From an uncultured Collinsella sp. (GTDB lineage Bacteria > Actinomycetota > Coriobacteriia > Coriobacteriales > Coriobacteriaceae), in contig USHF01000071.1 of NCBI GenBank assembly GCA_900554465.1, positions 1 through 7,284 on the forward strand: 7,284 bases of DNA, in the 5' to 3' direction. Below are positions 1 through 4,636 of this stretch, in pieces. Position 1 is the first letter of the stretch. Every line of letters starts with the position of its first letter. Under the pieces are notes generated by a model, which worked only from the letters and a program-made list of their open reading frames with translations, did not search any database and had not been told where the DNA came from. Both the position numbers and the translations under genes were made by a program.

Positions 1-1
1 G

Positions 2-127
2 ATCCGGTCCGACCGGGCCGCGCGGCAAGGAGATATATTGCCAGACCGGAGGGGCCCCGGGGGCGGGAATCTGGGCCTCCACGGTTCCTACACAAATGAG
101 GATGGGACCTTCTCTGTGAGAGACTAG
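2..127 (+). CDS. Possible 3' end of an unidentified gene, or a 29-codon small ORF
   Basis: One plus-strand frame stays open from the window edge to a TAG at 125-127. Its last residues (GLHGSYTNEDGTFSVRD) look protein-like, while the first part is rich in Gly, Pro and Arg. Inside it an AAGGAG at 27-32 sits 5 nt before an in-frame TTG at 38, so a 29-codon small ORF is an alternative to the tail of a larger gene cut by the contig edge. The AAGGAG lies largely in the loop of a GGCAA/TTGCC hairpin (25-29 with 38-42), itself enclosed by CCGGTC/GACCGG (4-9 with 44-49). I do not recognise the product. A second frame (3-119) is also open and begins with a collagen-like GPTGPRG stretch, so the frame choice is uncertain. 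Confidence 0.25.
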   Translation: MRSDRAARQGDILPDRRGPGGGNLGLHGSYTNEDGTFSVRD

Positions 128-134
128 AAAGAAC

Positions 135-174
135 AGGGCCGCGGCCCCCCTATTAGAGCGGCCCTTCGGTTTTC
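135..174. terminator. Hairpin, possibly a bidirectional terminator
   Basis: AGGGCCGC (135-142) pairs perfectly with GCGGCCCT (158-165) around a 15-nt loop. On the plus strand it is followed by TCGGTTTT, only 8 nt after the TAG of the left-edge open frame. On the minus strand it is followed by GTTCTTTC and lies downstream of the regulator that ends at 215. Both tails are T-rich but interrupted, so the terminator role is inferred. Confidence 0.45.
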
Positions 175-214
175 CAACGGTTAAGCTTCGGCCGCATTAA
201 TGGCTGTATACCCA

Positions 215-823
215 TTAGAAATGGGACATAGCAGCGTTAACGAGTTCAAAAACGATTAGTCCAATAAGAGCCGCTGCGGCAAACTTGATGGCATTCGCAA
301 GCTGTGGATGCTCGTAAGCCCAGCCCGTCCTCGTCTCTTCGCTGTCCGCCTTCTTTCCGTCCAAGAAGTCGGATATCTCTTGATACGTCACCAAATCATT
401 CTTCTTCTTGATATGTTCCGCTGCAAGCGCGCAGCACATTGCGCCAGCACCAAAGACGCCTGCCAACACCATCGTCGGAACGCACTGGACCATCCCCCAC
501 CCGTGGTTTTGTTGCCACATGAGCCAGGCCATAGAGACGGTAAACGCAAGAAGCCCAGCCAACATCCCCGCACCCAAGCGATAGAGCGTGCCCCTATCGC
601 GTTCAACCCTTTCTCTAATTATTGAAATGTCGCCTTTAACAAGCTCGTCAATCGTTACATCCAGTTGTTCAGACAGCAGTAGGAGACTCTGGATGTCGGG
701 GTACGTTTTACCGCGCTCCCAATTACTGATGGTCTGACGTGTTACAAAAATGCGCCTTGCAAGATCCTCCTGGGACAAACCAGCATCGAGTCGATACTGT
801 TTAAGGTGTTTTGGCAGCTGCAT
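215..823 (-). CDS. XRE-family helix-turn-helix regulator with three predicted membrane segments
   Basis: This 202-aa protein has two parts. Residues about 6-61 form a Cro/CI-type (XRE, HTH_3) DNA-binding domain with the hallmark LSQEDLAR, VTRQTISNWERGK and YPDIQSLLLLSEQL segments. The C-terminal half carries hydrophobic segments at about 83-103, 112-135 and 178-198, the second followed by a basic HIKKKN stretch. It is therefore probably a membrane-anchored transcription regulator; the signal it senses is unknown. The ATG at 823 is supported by AAGGG 6 nt upstream and by the HTH starting at once. It appears to stand alone: the next minus-strand gene upstream (rplT) ends with a strong terminator. 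A 20-bp palindrome 114-133 bp upstream is a candidate operator. Its base composition looks less GC-rich than the ribosomal genes beside it, which could mean acquisition, but I did not quantify this. The target genes cannot be named. Confidence 0.85.
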   Translation of the reverse strand: MQLPKHLKQYRLDAGLSQEDLARRIFVTRQTISNWERGKTYPDIQSLLLLSEQLDVTIDELVKGDISIIRERVERDRGTLYRLGAGMLAGLLAFTVSMAWLMWQQNHGWGMVQCVPTMVLAGVFGAGAMCCALAAEHIKKKNDLVTYQEISDFLDGKKADSEETRTGWAYEHPQLANAIKFAAAALIGLIVFELVNAAMSHF

Positions 824-936
824 GGCGTTCCCTTCGAATGCATCTCAACTCTTATTGGGCGGCTACACAACAGAAGCCGGCAAGCAAAGCGTAATCCCAA
901 AATCAAACCCATACGGATGGCTGCGCGCAGATTAGA

Positions 937-956
937 GTGTCAAAAATCTTTGACAC
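937..956. promoter_or_regulatory. 20-bp palindrome, candidate operator of the XRE regulator
   Basis: GTGTCAAA (937-944) and TTTGACAC (949-956) form a perfect 8-bp inverted repeat around AATC. Read on the minus strand it contains TTGACA, an exact -35 consensus, in the only gap upstream of the regulator at 215-823. No good -10 lies 16-18 bp further, so the promoter role is weak. Autoregulation is inferred from position and symmetry only. The rest of 824-1040 shows nothing else I can support. Confidence 0.4.
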
Positions 957-1040
957 ATACGCTACCTGCTCTTTCTTGCAACTTGGACGCTATCGAATTG
1001 ATCGGTTTGGCTACGTCCCAAATCGATCACATCCCTAATC

Positions 1041-1080
1041 AATCAAAAAGGGGCGCTTCCGGATTGGAAGCGCCCCTTTA
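1041..1080 (-). terminator. Rho-independent terminator of infC-rpmI-rplT
   Basis: A perfect 14-bp stem (1047-1060 with 1066-1079) closes a 5-nt loop. On the minus strand it is GC-rich and is followed by a run of five T. It lies 16 bp beyond the rplT stop codon, as expected for the end of this ribosomal operon. Confidence 0.9.
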
Positions 1081-1095
1081 AGATGCAAGAAGCAA

Positions 1096-1455
1096 TTAAG
1101 CCTCGAGAGCCTTCTTGGCAATGGCAGCCAGCTCGTTGAAGGACTCGATGTCCTCGTAAGCCATCTGAGCCAGAACCTTGCGGTCGAGCTCGATGCCGGC
1201 AACCTTCAGGCCGTGCATGAACTGAGAGTAAGAGATGTCGTTCAGGCGAGCGGCAGCGTTGATGCGGGTGATCCAGAGAGAGCGGATCTCGCGCTTCTTG
1301 TTGCGGCGATCACGATACTGATACTGCAGGGAGTGCTGGACCTGCTCTTTAGCATGCTTGTAAGTACGCGAAGCGGCACCGTAGTAACCCTTCGCACGGT
1401 GCATAACGGTACGGCGCTTCTTCTTGGCGGCAACAGCGCGCTTAATACGTGCCAT
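1096..1455 (-). CDS. rplT: 50S ribosomal protein L20
   Basis: L20 binds 23S rRNA early in assembly of the large subunit, and in several bacteria it also represses its own operon by binding the mRNA. The 119-aa product has the usual family length. It shows the lysine/arginine-rich N-terminal extension (MARIKRAVAAKKKRR), the AKGYYGAASR segment and the conserved core YRDRRNKKREIRSLWITRIN followed by AAAR, then the globular C-terminal half with YSQFMHGLKVAGIELDRK. The ATG at 1455 is preceded by AGGAG with a 10-nt spacer. It is last in infC-rpmI-rplT, 46 bp after rpmI, and is followed by a strong intrinsic terminator. Feedback through the infC leader described below is an inference from Bacillus subtilis. 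Confidence 0.98.
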   Translation of the reverse strand: MARIKRAVAAKKKRRTVMHRAKGYYGAASRTYKHAKEQVQHSLQYQYRDRRNKKREIRSLWITRINAAARLNDISYSQFMHGLKVAGIELDRKVLAQMAYEDIESFNELAAIAKKALEA

Positions 1456-1501
1456 GTTCTATCAACTCCTAGACGGTAAAACGAAAAACGGGAACGCGAA
1501 C

Positions 1502-1693
1502 TTAGGCGAGACGCGACTTGATGACCTTGCGGTCGGCAGCGGCGATCTCGGTCTCCTGACGGAAGCCACGCTTACGCTTGGTGGACTTCTTGCTCAGGAT
1601 GTGGCTCTTGAAAGCCTTGGCGCGCATAAGCTTGCCGGTGCCAGTCTTGCGGAAACGCTTCTTGGTGCCGCTGTGGGACTTCATCTTAGGCAT
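1502..1693 (-). CDS. rpmI: 50S ribosomal protein L35
   Basis: L35 is a small, very basic large-subunit protein. The 63-aa product begins PKMKSHSGTKKRFRKTGTGK, the family signature, and continues with SHILSKKSTKRKRGFR, another typical L35 stretch. Its length matches the usual 62-66 residues. The ATG at 1693 has AAGGAG 6 nt upstream. It sits between infC (32 bp upstream) and rplT (46 bp downstream), the conserved order of this operon in bacteria, so the three are almost certainly co-transcribed. Confidence 0.98.
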   Translation of the reverse strand: MPKMKSHSGTKKRFRKTGTGKLMRAKAFKSHILSKKSTKRKRGFRQETEIAAADRKVIKSRLA

Positions 1694-1725
1694 GAAATAC
1701 TCCTTAATCGGTTACAGAACACTAG

Positions 1726-2295
1726 TTACTTGGTATCGCTTGCCGCTTTATCCTCATCGAAGGCGCCCTTAATCGGGGCGAGCAGCATAAGCATGTTACG
1801 GCCTTCCATCTTAGGCTTGGACTCGACCGTAGCGTAAGGCTTGAGATCCTCGGCGAGACGCTCGAGAACGTTAAGACCCTGCTCCGGGTGAGCCATCTCA
1901 CGGCCGCGGAACATGATGGTGATCTTAACGCGTGCGCCCTTCTTGAGGAAACGCAGAACGTGGCCCTTCTTGGTCTCGTAATCGCCAACGTCGATCTTGG
2001 GTCGGAACTTCATTTCCTTGACCTCGACCTTAGACTGGTTCTTACGAGCGGCCTTGGCCTTCATGGCCTGCTGGTACTTGAACTTACCGTAGTCCATGAC
2101 CTTGCAGACCGGCGGCTCCGCGTTGGGAGCGATCTCGACCAGGTCGAGACCCTGATCGTCAGCGACGCGCTGGGCATCGCGGATGGCGAACAGGCCGAGC
2201 TGAGAGCCATCGACGCCAATCAAACGGCACGAAGATGCAGTGATCTCGTCGTTGATGCGGGTGTCATCAGACTTAGCTATTTTCCCTACCTCCAT
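1726..2295 (-). CDS. infC: Translation initiation factor IF-3 (likely ATA start at 2280)
   Basis: IF-3 binds the 30S subunit, prevents early 50S joining and rejects wrong start codons and initiator tRNAs. The open frame from the first ATG codes for 189 aa. The N-domain begins at about residue 12 (DTRINDEI), the basic linker covers about 75-95 (QAMKAKAARKNQSK) and the C-domain carries the signature KFRPKIDVGDYETK at 96-109. The ATG at 2295 has no SD and lies 4 nt after the T-tract of the leader terminator. The codons after it, GAG GTA GGG AAA, contain a perfect GGAGGT (2288-2293) placed 7 nt before an in-frame ATA (2280-2278). The real start is therefore probably ATA, giving a 184-aa protein beginning (M)AKSDDTRIN. 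I keep the ATG as the outer boundary because automatic annotation would use it. Confidence 0.97.
   Translation of the reverse strand: MEVGKIAKSDDTRINDEITASSCRLIGVDGSQLGLFAIRDAQRVADDQGLDLVEIAPNAEPPVCKVMDYGKFKYQQAMKAKAARKNQSKVEVKEMKFRPKIDVGDYETKKGHVLRFLKKGARVKITIMFRGREMAHPEQGLNVLERLAEDLKPYATVESKPKMEGRNMLMLLAPIKGAFDEDKAASDTK
2278..2293 (-). promoter_or_regulatory. Shine-Dalgarno plus ATA start codon of infC
   Basis: On the minus strand GGAGGT is followed by AGGGAAA and then ATA, GCT, AAG. The SD-to-start spacing of 7 nt is ideal for ATA and impossible for the upstream ATG, which overlaps the SD. Non-canonical infC starts (AUU in E. coli) are known to let IF-3 repress its own translation. Confidence 0.7.
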
Positions 2296-2475
2296 TCATA
2301 AAAAAATAACCCGGCGCTTCTTTGCAACCAGGTCGTACACATAGACATCCTCGATACGAGGAAGGGAATCTAAGTTGTATGACCAGTCAGCTGCTCATTG
2401 GCGCCAAAAGGTGGGAACCCTCGGGTTCCTCTTTAGGGCATTGCGGGAACAACGCCTTCCGAATAATAACACGTA
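2296..2475 (-). promoter_or_regulatory. Structured infC leader, candidate L20-type attenuator
   Basis: About 180 nt upstream of infC hold a series of hairpins on the minus strand. They are GGCGTTG/CAATGCC (2450-2456 with 2437-2443), GGAACC/GGTTCC with a CGAG loop (2414-2429), CCTCG/CGAGG (2349-2361) and finally a terminator-like stem with a 7-T tract (2300-2333). In Bacillus subtilis the infC-rpmI-rplT leader is controlled by L20 through transcription attenuation. The position and the terminal hairpin fit such a mechanism, but I cannot recognise the L20-binding fold by eye. No convincing -35/-10 pair was found; TATTAT (2462-2467) is only a weak candidate. Confidence 0.6.
2300..2333 (-). terminator. 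Leader terminator (attenuator) immediately before infC
   Basis: On the minus strand ACCTGGT (2333-2327) pairs with GCCGGGT (2315-2309), including two G-T wobbles. An inner GC/GC step extends the stem. TA and seven T (2306-2300) follow directly. The T-tract ends 4 nt before the first infC ATG, so termination here would switch off the whole operon. Confidence 0.6.
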
Positions 2476-2497
2476 TAGTGCGCTATCACATTACGTA

Positions 2498-2566
2498 CAC
2501 GAAAAAGGGGGTCTTGACCCCCTTGAACGCTCAGTTGCATGTATGGTGCCCGAGGCGAGACTCGAA
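2498..2566. repeat. Direct repeat, distal copy of the tRNA-Leu 3' end and its downstream flank
   Basis: This 69-bp segment matches 2682-2749 with only a few differences. It contains the last ~24 nt of tRNA-Leu(CAA), from the T-loop through the acceptor strand and CCA, plus about 45 bp beyond. The match stops abruptly at the T-loop sequence GACTCGAA. Breakpoints of this kind are typical of tRNA-targeted tyrosine-recombinase integration, but no integrase gene is present. Confidence 0.85.
2502..2524 (-). terminator. Intrinsic terminator in the distal tRNA-end repeat
   Basis: On the minus strand AAGGGGGT pairs with ACCCCCTT around CAAG (2524-2517 with 2512-2505), and the T tract overlaps the stem end as TTTTT (2506-2502). 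The matching element in the proximal repeat is broken by mismatches, so this copy is the better terminator for the tRNA transcript. Confidence 0.75.
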
Positions 2567-2681
2567 GGGCCTTCGCTTCGCGAAGCCCCGGGCTTCAGGC
2601 GCATGGCGCCCTCGCCACGCTCCGCTACAAACAGGCCACAGGCCTGTTTGCTTAACGCTCCGCGCGCTCACGCGAGTTCGG
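2567..2681. other. Palindrome-rich spacer between the two tRNA-end repeats
   Basis: This 115-bp GC-rich stretch has no believable gene. It holds back-to-back inverted repeats: CTTCGCGAAG (2576-2585), GAAGCC/GGCTTC (2582-2596), GGCGC/GCGCC (2598-2610) and a perfect 10-bp stem, CAAACAGGCC/GGCCTGTTTG, around ACA (2628-2650). The 9-mer ACGCTCCGC occurs on both sides of the last stem (2617, 2655). The pattern resembles REP/BIME-type intergenic repeats or a decayed insert; the identity is unknown. Confidence 0.5.
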
Positions 2682-2749
2682 CACGAAAAAGGGGCCTTGA
2701 CCACCTTGAACGCTCACTTGCATGTATGGTGCCCGAGGCGAGACTCGAA
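2682..2749. repeat. Direct repeat, proximal copy overlapping the tRNA-Leu 3' end
   Basis: This is the partner of 2498-2566 and runs into the functional tRNA gene. Compared with the distal copy, the terminator hairpin region (2686-2707) has lost one base and gained mismatches, leaving only a weak AAGG/CCTT stem next to the T5 tract. Confidence 0.85.
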
Positions 2750-2813
2750 CTCGCACGTTGTTGCCAACGGTGGATTTTGAGTCCACTGCGTCTGCCAATT
2801 CCGCCACTCGGGC
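2727..2813 (-). tRNA. tRNA-Leu(CAA), CCA encoded
   Basis: An 87-nt class II tRNA on the minus strand. The acceptor stem GCCCGAG (2813-2807) pairs with CTCGGGC (2737-2731), followed by discriminator A (2730) and encoded CCA (2729-2727). The anticodon stem is GTGGA/TCCAC with loop CTCAAAA, so the anticodon is CAA (2779-2777), reading UUG leucine codons. A long variable arm (CGTTGGCAACAACG) and a T-arm GCGAG-TTCGAGT-CTCGC are present, as required for tRNA-Leu. It lies 39 bp after the stop codon of the transglutaminase-fold gene. Confidence 0.97.
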
Positions 2814-2852
2814 ACGTAATGCGTGAGTTAGTTTATCACAGCTTTCTGTTGA

Positions 2853-4364
2853 TTAGTCCGAAAATGGAACTTCGAGCATTTCGATGAGTTCGACCGTGCG
2901 GAGCATCTCACGCTGACGGCATCCGCGACCGTCGACCGAAGCCTCACCCATCTGGTTATCGTAAGGGTCCTCGCGCATGCCGTCGAAAGAGGGCTCAAAC
3001 TCTGCCTGGAATCGATTGTTGGCCACCATACGCCACGGGTCGAGATTGCCAAAGTAGTGATGGCGGCGCCACTCCTCCCCCATCCTGCGAGCAGAAGATC
3101 CAAATGACACGTCGGCGTTGAGCCAACCGGTCTGCGGCGTATAGAACTCTGCCCAGTCGTGCGGCCCCACCGAATCGGGCGCAACATACAGGCCGCTCTG
3201 CCAACGGGCAGGCACGCCCGCGATACGGCACATGGTGATGAACGTGAGCGCCATAACGCCGCAATCGCCACGGAGCGAATGCGCGCAGTCATCGGCAATA
3301 GATCCCAAAAGCAGGTACGGCGGCTGATAGCGATAGTCGATATGCTGCGTCAGGTAATCATAGATAGCACGGGCGCGATCGAGCGGATCCTCGAGTCCGT
3401 CAACAACACCGGCCGTCAGCTGCTGCAGATACGGCGTGAATGCAATGTGCGGACGGTCCTCGGAAATATCTTCGGGCAACGGCGCGTCCATACAGGGATG
3501 CGCTGGAAGTGCACCCCCATAGATATCGCGATAAGCGGCATCGATTTGATAGCGATAGGTCACCGAGAATGTGCGATCGGTCGAGGAGACCCACGAGGCA
3601 GTACGCGCCGAGGCGCTCGCAGGAGCAATGGCCCCCTCCGGCGTCATATCAAGTATCTCGACCTGGGACTGCTGGCGGCAGGCGGCGGCAACGGGAAGCC
3701 ACGCGCGAACGGTCTCCCCCTCCAAAGCACCGGGGACAGACACGCATGCCTTAAGCGTAATGGTGCGAGACAGCCCGCCCTGCGACTCCATCTCCTCGAG
3801 CATCTGGTTGCGCAGCGCAATTCCATCCGCAGAATCGGGACGCAGACCCGGAACCTCCTTGGGATACACGCGCAAAGAATCAAGGAAGTTGTCAAGAACG
3901 AACAGCTCGCCATCGATAAAGCGCCAATCGATACGCTTGCGGTCAATCAGGTCGTCAAACTGCTCTTCGGTAAACTCAGGCCACTCCTCGCGGATCATCT
4001 CGATAGCCCGATCACGCGACACCGAAAAATGAAGCGGCGTCTCGATCATGCGATACCGCTCGGCGCGAACGCAGGCAGCCAGCGAAGGCTCAGGGTTCTG
4101 CTCCAAAAGGCGATCGCAGGCGGCAACAGCCTGCGTCAAATACCCGGCATCCTTAAGACGAAGAATCTCAGGCGGTAGCCCAATATCGAGATGGCGAAAA
4201 TCATCACAGCAAACATCAACAGAGCAACCAACAGGACCCTCGTCAATAACCTTCCCATCCGAAGGCAGCACATCAATAACAGCCACACCAAACTCCAAGT
4301 CATTCGAACTCCTGGAGTCCATTGTAACGAGATAGAAAGAAAGCCCCAACAAGGGAGCCATCAA
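2853..4364 (-). CDS. Transglutaminase-fold (papain-like) domain protein
   Basis: The open frame codes for up to 503 aa. A transglutaminase-core domain occupies about residues 325-425. RGDCGVMALTFITMCRIAGV gives the probable nucleophile Cys368, PHDWAEFY gives His402 and LNADVSFG gives Asp418, so the full Cys-His-Asp triad is present. Proteins with this fold act as peptidases, amidases or crosslinking enzymes; the substrate here cannot be told. The first ~320 residues are not recognised. A helical stretch at about 70-105 (AVAACDRLLEQNPEPSLAACVRAE, split here as a TPR-like pattern) may be a protein-binding part. There is no convincing signal peptide. The start is unresolved: TTG 4364 and ATG 4361 lack an SD, ATG 4322 also lacks one, and TTG 4301 has AGGAG 10 nt upstream, the same spacing as rplT. 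No operon partner is visible. Confidence 0.85.
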   Translation of the reverse strand: MMAPLLGLSFYLVTMDSRSSNDLEFGVAVIDVLPSDGKVIDEGPVGCSVDVCCDDFRHLDIGLPPEILRLKDAGYLTQAVAACDRLLEQNPEPSLAACVRAERYRMIETPLHFSVSRDRAIEMIREEWPEFTEEQFDDLIDRKRIDWRFIDGELFVLDNFLDSLRVYPKEVPGLRPDSADGIALRNQMLEEMESQGGLSRTITLKACVSVPGALEGETVRAWLPVAAACRQQSQVEILDMTPEGAIAPASASARTASWVSSTDRTFSVTYRYQIDAAYRDIYGGALPAHPCMDAPLPEDISEDRPHIAFTPYLQQLTAGVVDGLEDPLDRARAIYDYLTQHIDYRYQPPYLLLGSIADDCAHSLRGDCGVMALTFITMCRIAGVPARWQSGLYVAPDSVGPHDWAEFYTPQTGWLNADVSFGSSARRMGEEWRRHHYFGNLDPWRMVANNRFQAEFEPSFDGMREDPYDNQMGEASVDGRGCRQREMLRTVELIEMLEVPFSD

Positions 4365-4391
4365 CGCCGCTGAACGGTACCTATAAAAATG

Positions 4392-4480
4392 AATTCAGCC
4401 CAGTAACCCTGTAGCGAGTTAACAAAGGAGGCCCCGTTCACCCGGAGCTTTTCCCATTGCGCGACTTCTGGCGAAGCCAG
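4392..4480. repeat. Degenerate direct repeat, copy 1
   Basis: This ~89-bp segment aligns with 4491-4577 at roughly three quarters identity by eye. Shared blocks include AATTCAG, GTAACCCTG, GTTAA, GCCCCGT, CCCGGA and a nearly exact GACTTCTGGC(G/A)AAGCCAG, itself a CTGGC/GCCAG hairpin. This copy lacks the right-hand stem arm found in copy 2 and looks decayed. Confidence 0.6.
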
Positions 4481-4490
4481 TAGCCACCTT

Positions 4491-4577
4491 AATTCAGACT
4501 CGTAACCCTGCGGCGTTAAACGAAGGAAGCCCCGTCCCCCGGAACTGTTTCCTTGGCGTGACTTCTGGCAAAGCCAG
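4491..4577. repeat. Degenerate direct repeat, copy 2 (left half of the long hairpin)
   Basis: Tandem partner of 4392-4480 with a period of about 99 bp. Unlike copy 1 it continues into a complementary right arm and so forms the long hairpin at 4515-4631. Confidence 0.6.
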
Positions 4578-4631
4578 GTGAGCGCAAAGGAAACAGTGTA
4601 GGGGGACGGGGCTTCCGGCGGGAAGTTTAAC
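4515..4631. repeat. Long inverted repeat (multi-segment hairpin) downstream of fba
   Basis: Four nested perfect arms share one axis: GTTAAAC/GTTTAAC (4515-4521 with 4625-4631), a 16-bp arm GGAAGCCCCGTCCCCC/reverse complement (4525-4540 with 4601-4616), an 11-bp arm ACTGTTTCCTT (4544-4554 with 4587-4597) and an apical CTGGC/GCCAG with loop AAA (4565-4577). It begins 6 bp after the fba stop. On the minus strand the main stem is followed by TTCGTTTAA, a poor T-tract, so it may slow or end fba transcription or protect the mRNA 3' end. A non-autonomous mobile or REP-like element is the alternative. Confidence 0.75.
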
Positions 4632-4636
4632 GACGC

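Noticed and set aside
2296..2475. T-box riboswitch upstream of infC
   Set aside because: No T-box core sequence (about TGGNACCGCG) is seen before the terminator, so a ribosomal-protein leader fits better.
2322..2887. Two overlapping plus-strand open frames of 152 and 170 aa
   Set aside because: They run through the tRNA-Leu gene, its repeat copy and the infC leader; their internal repetition only mirrors the DNA duplication.
3159..4178. 339-aa open frame on the plus strand
   Set aside because: It lies fully opposite the transglutaminase-fold gene, is very rich in Arg, has no SD or family motif, and reflects codon bias of the real gene.
4392..4577. CRISPR-like repeat pair
   Set aside because: Only two degenerate ~90-bp copies with no spacers of constant length and no cas genes.
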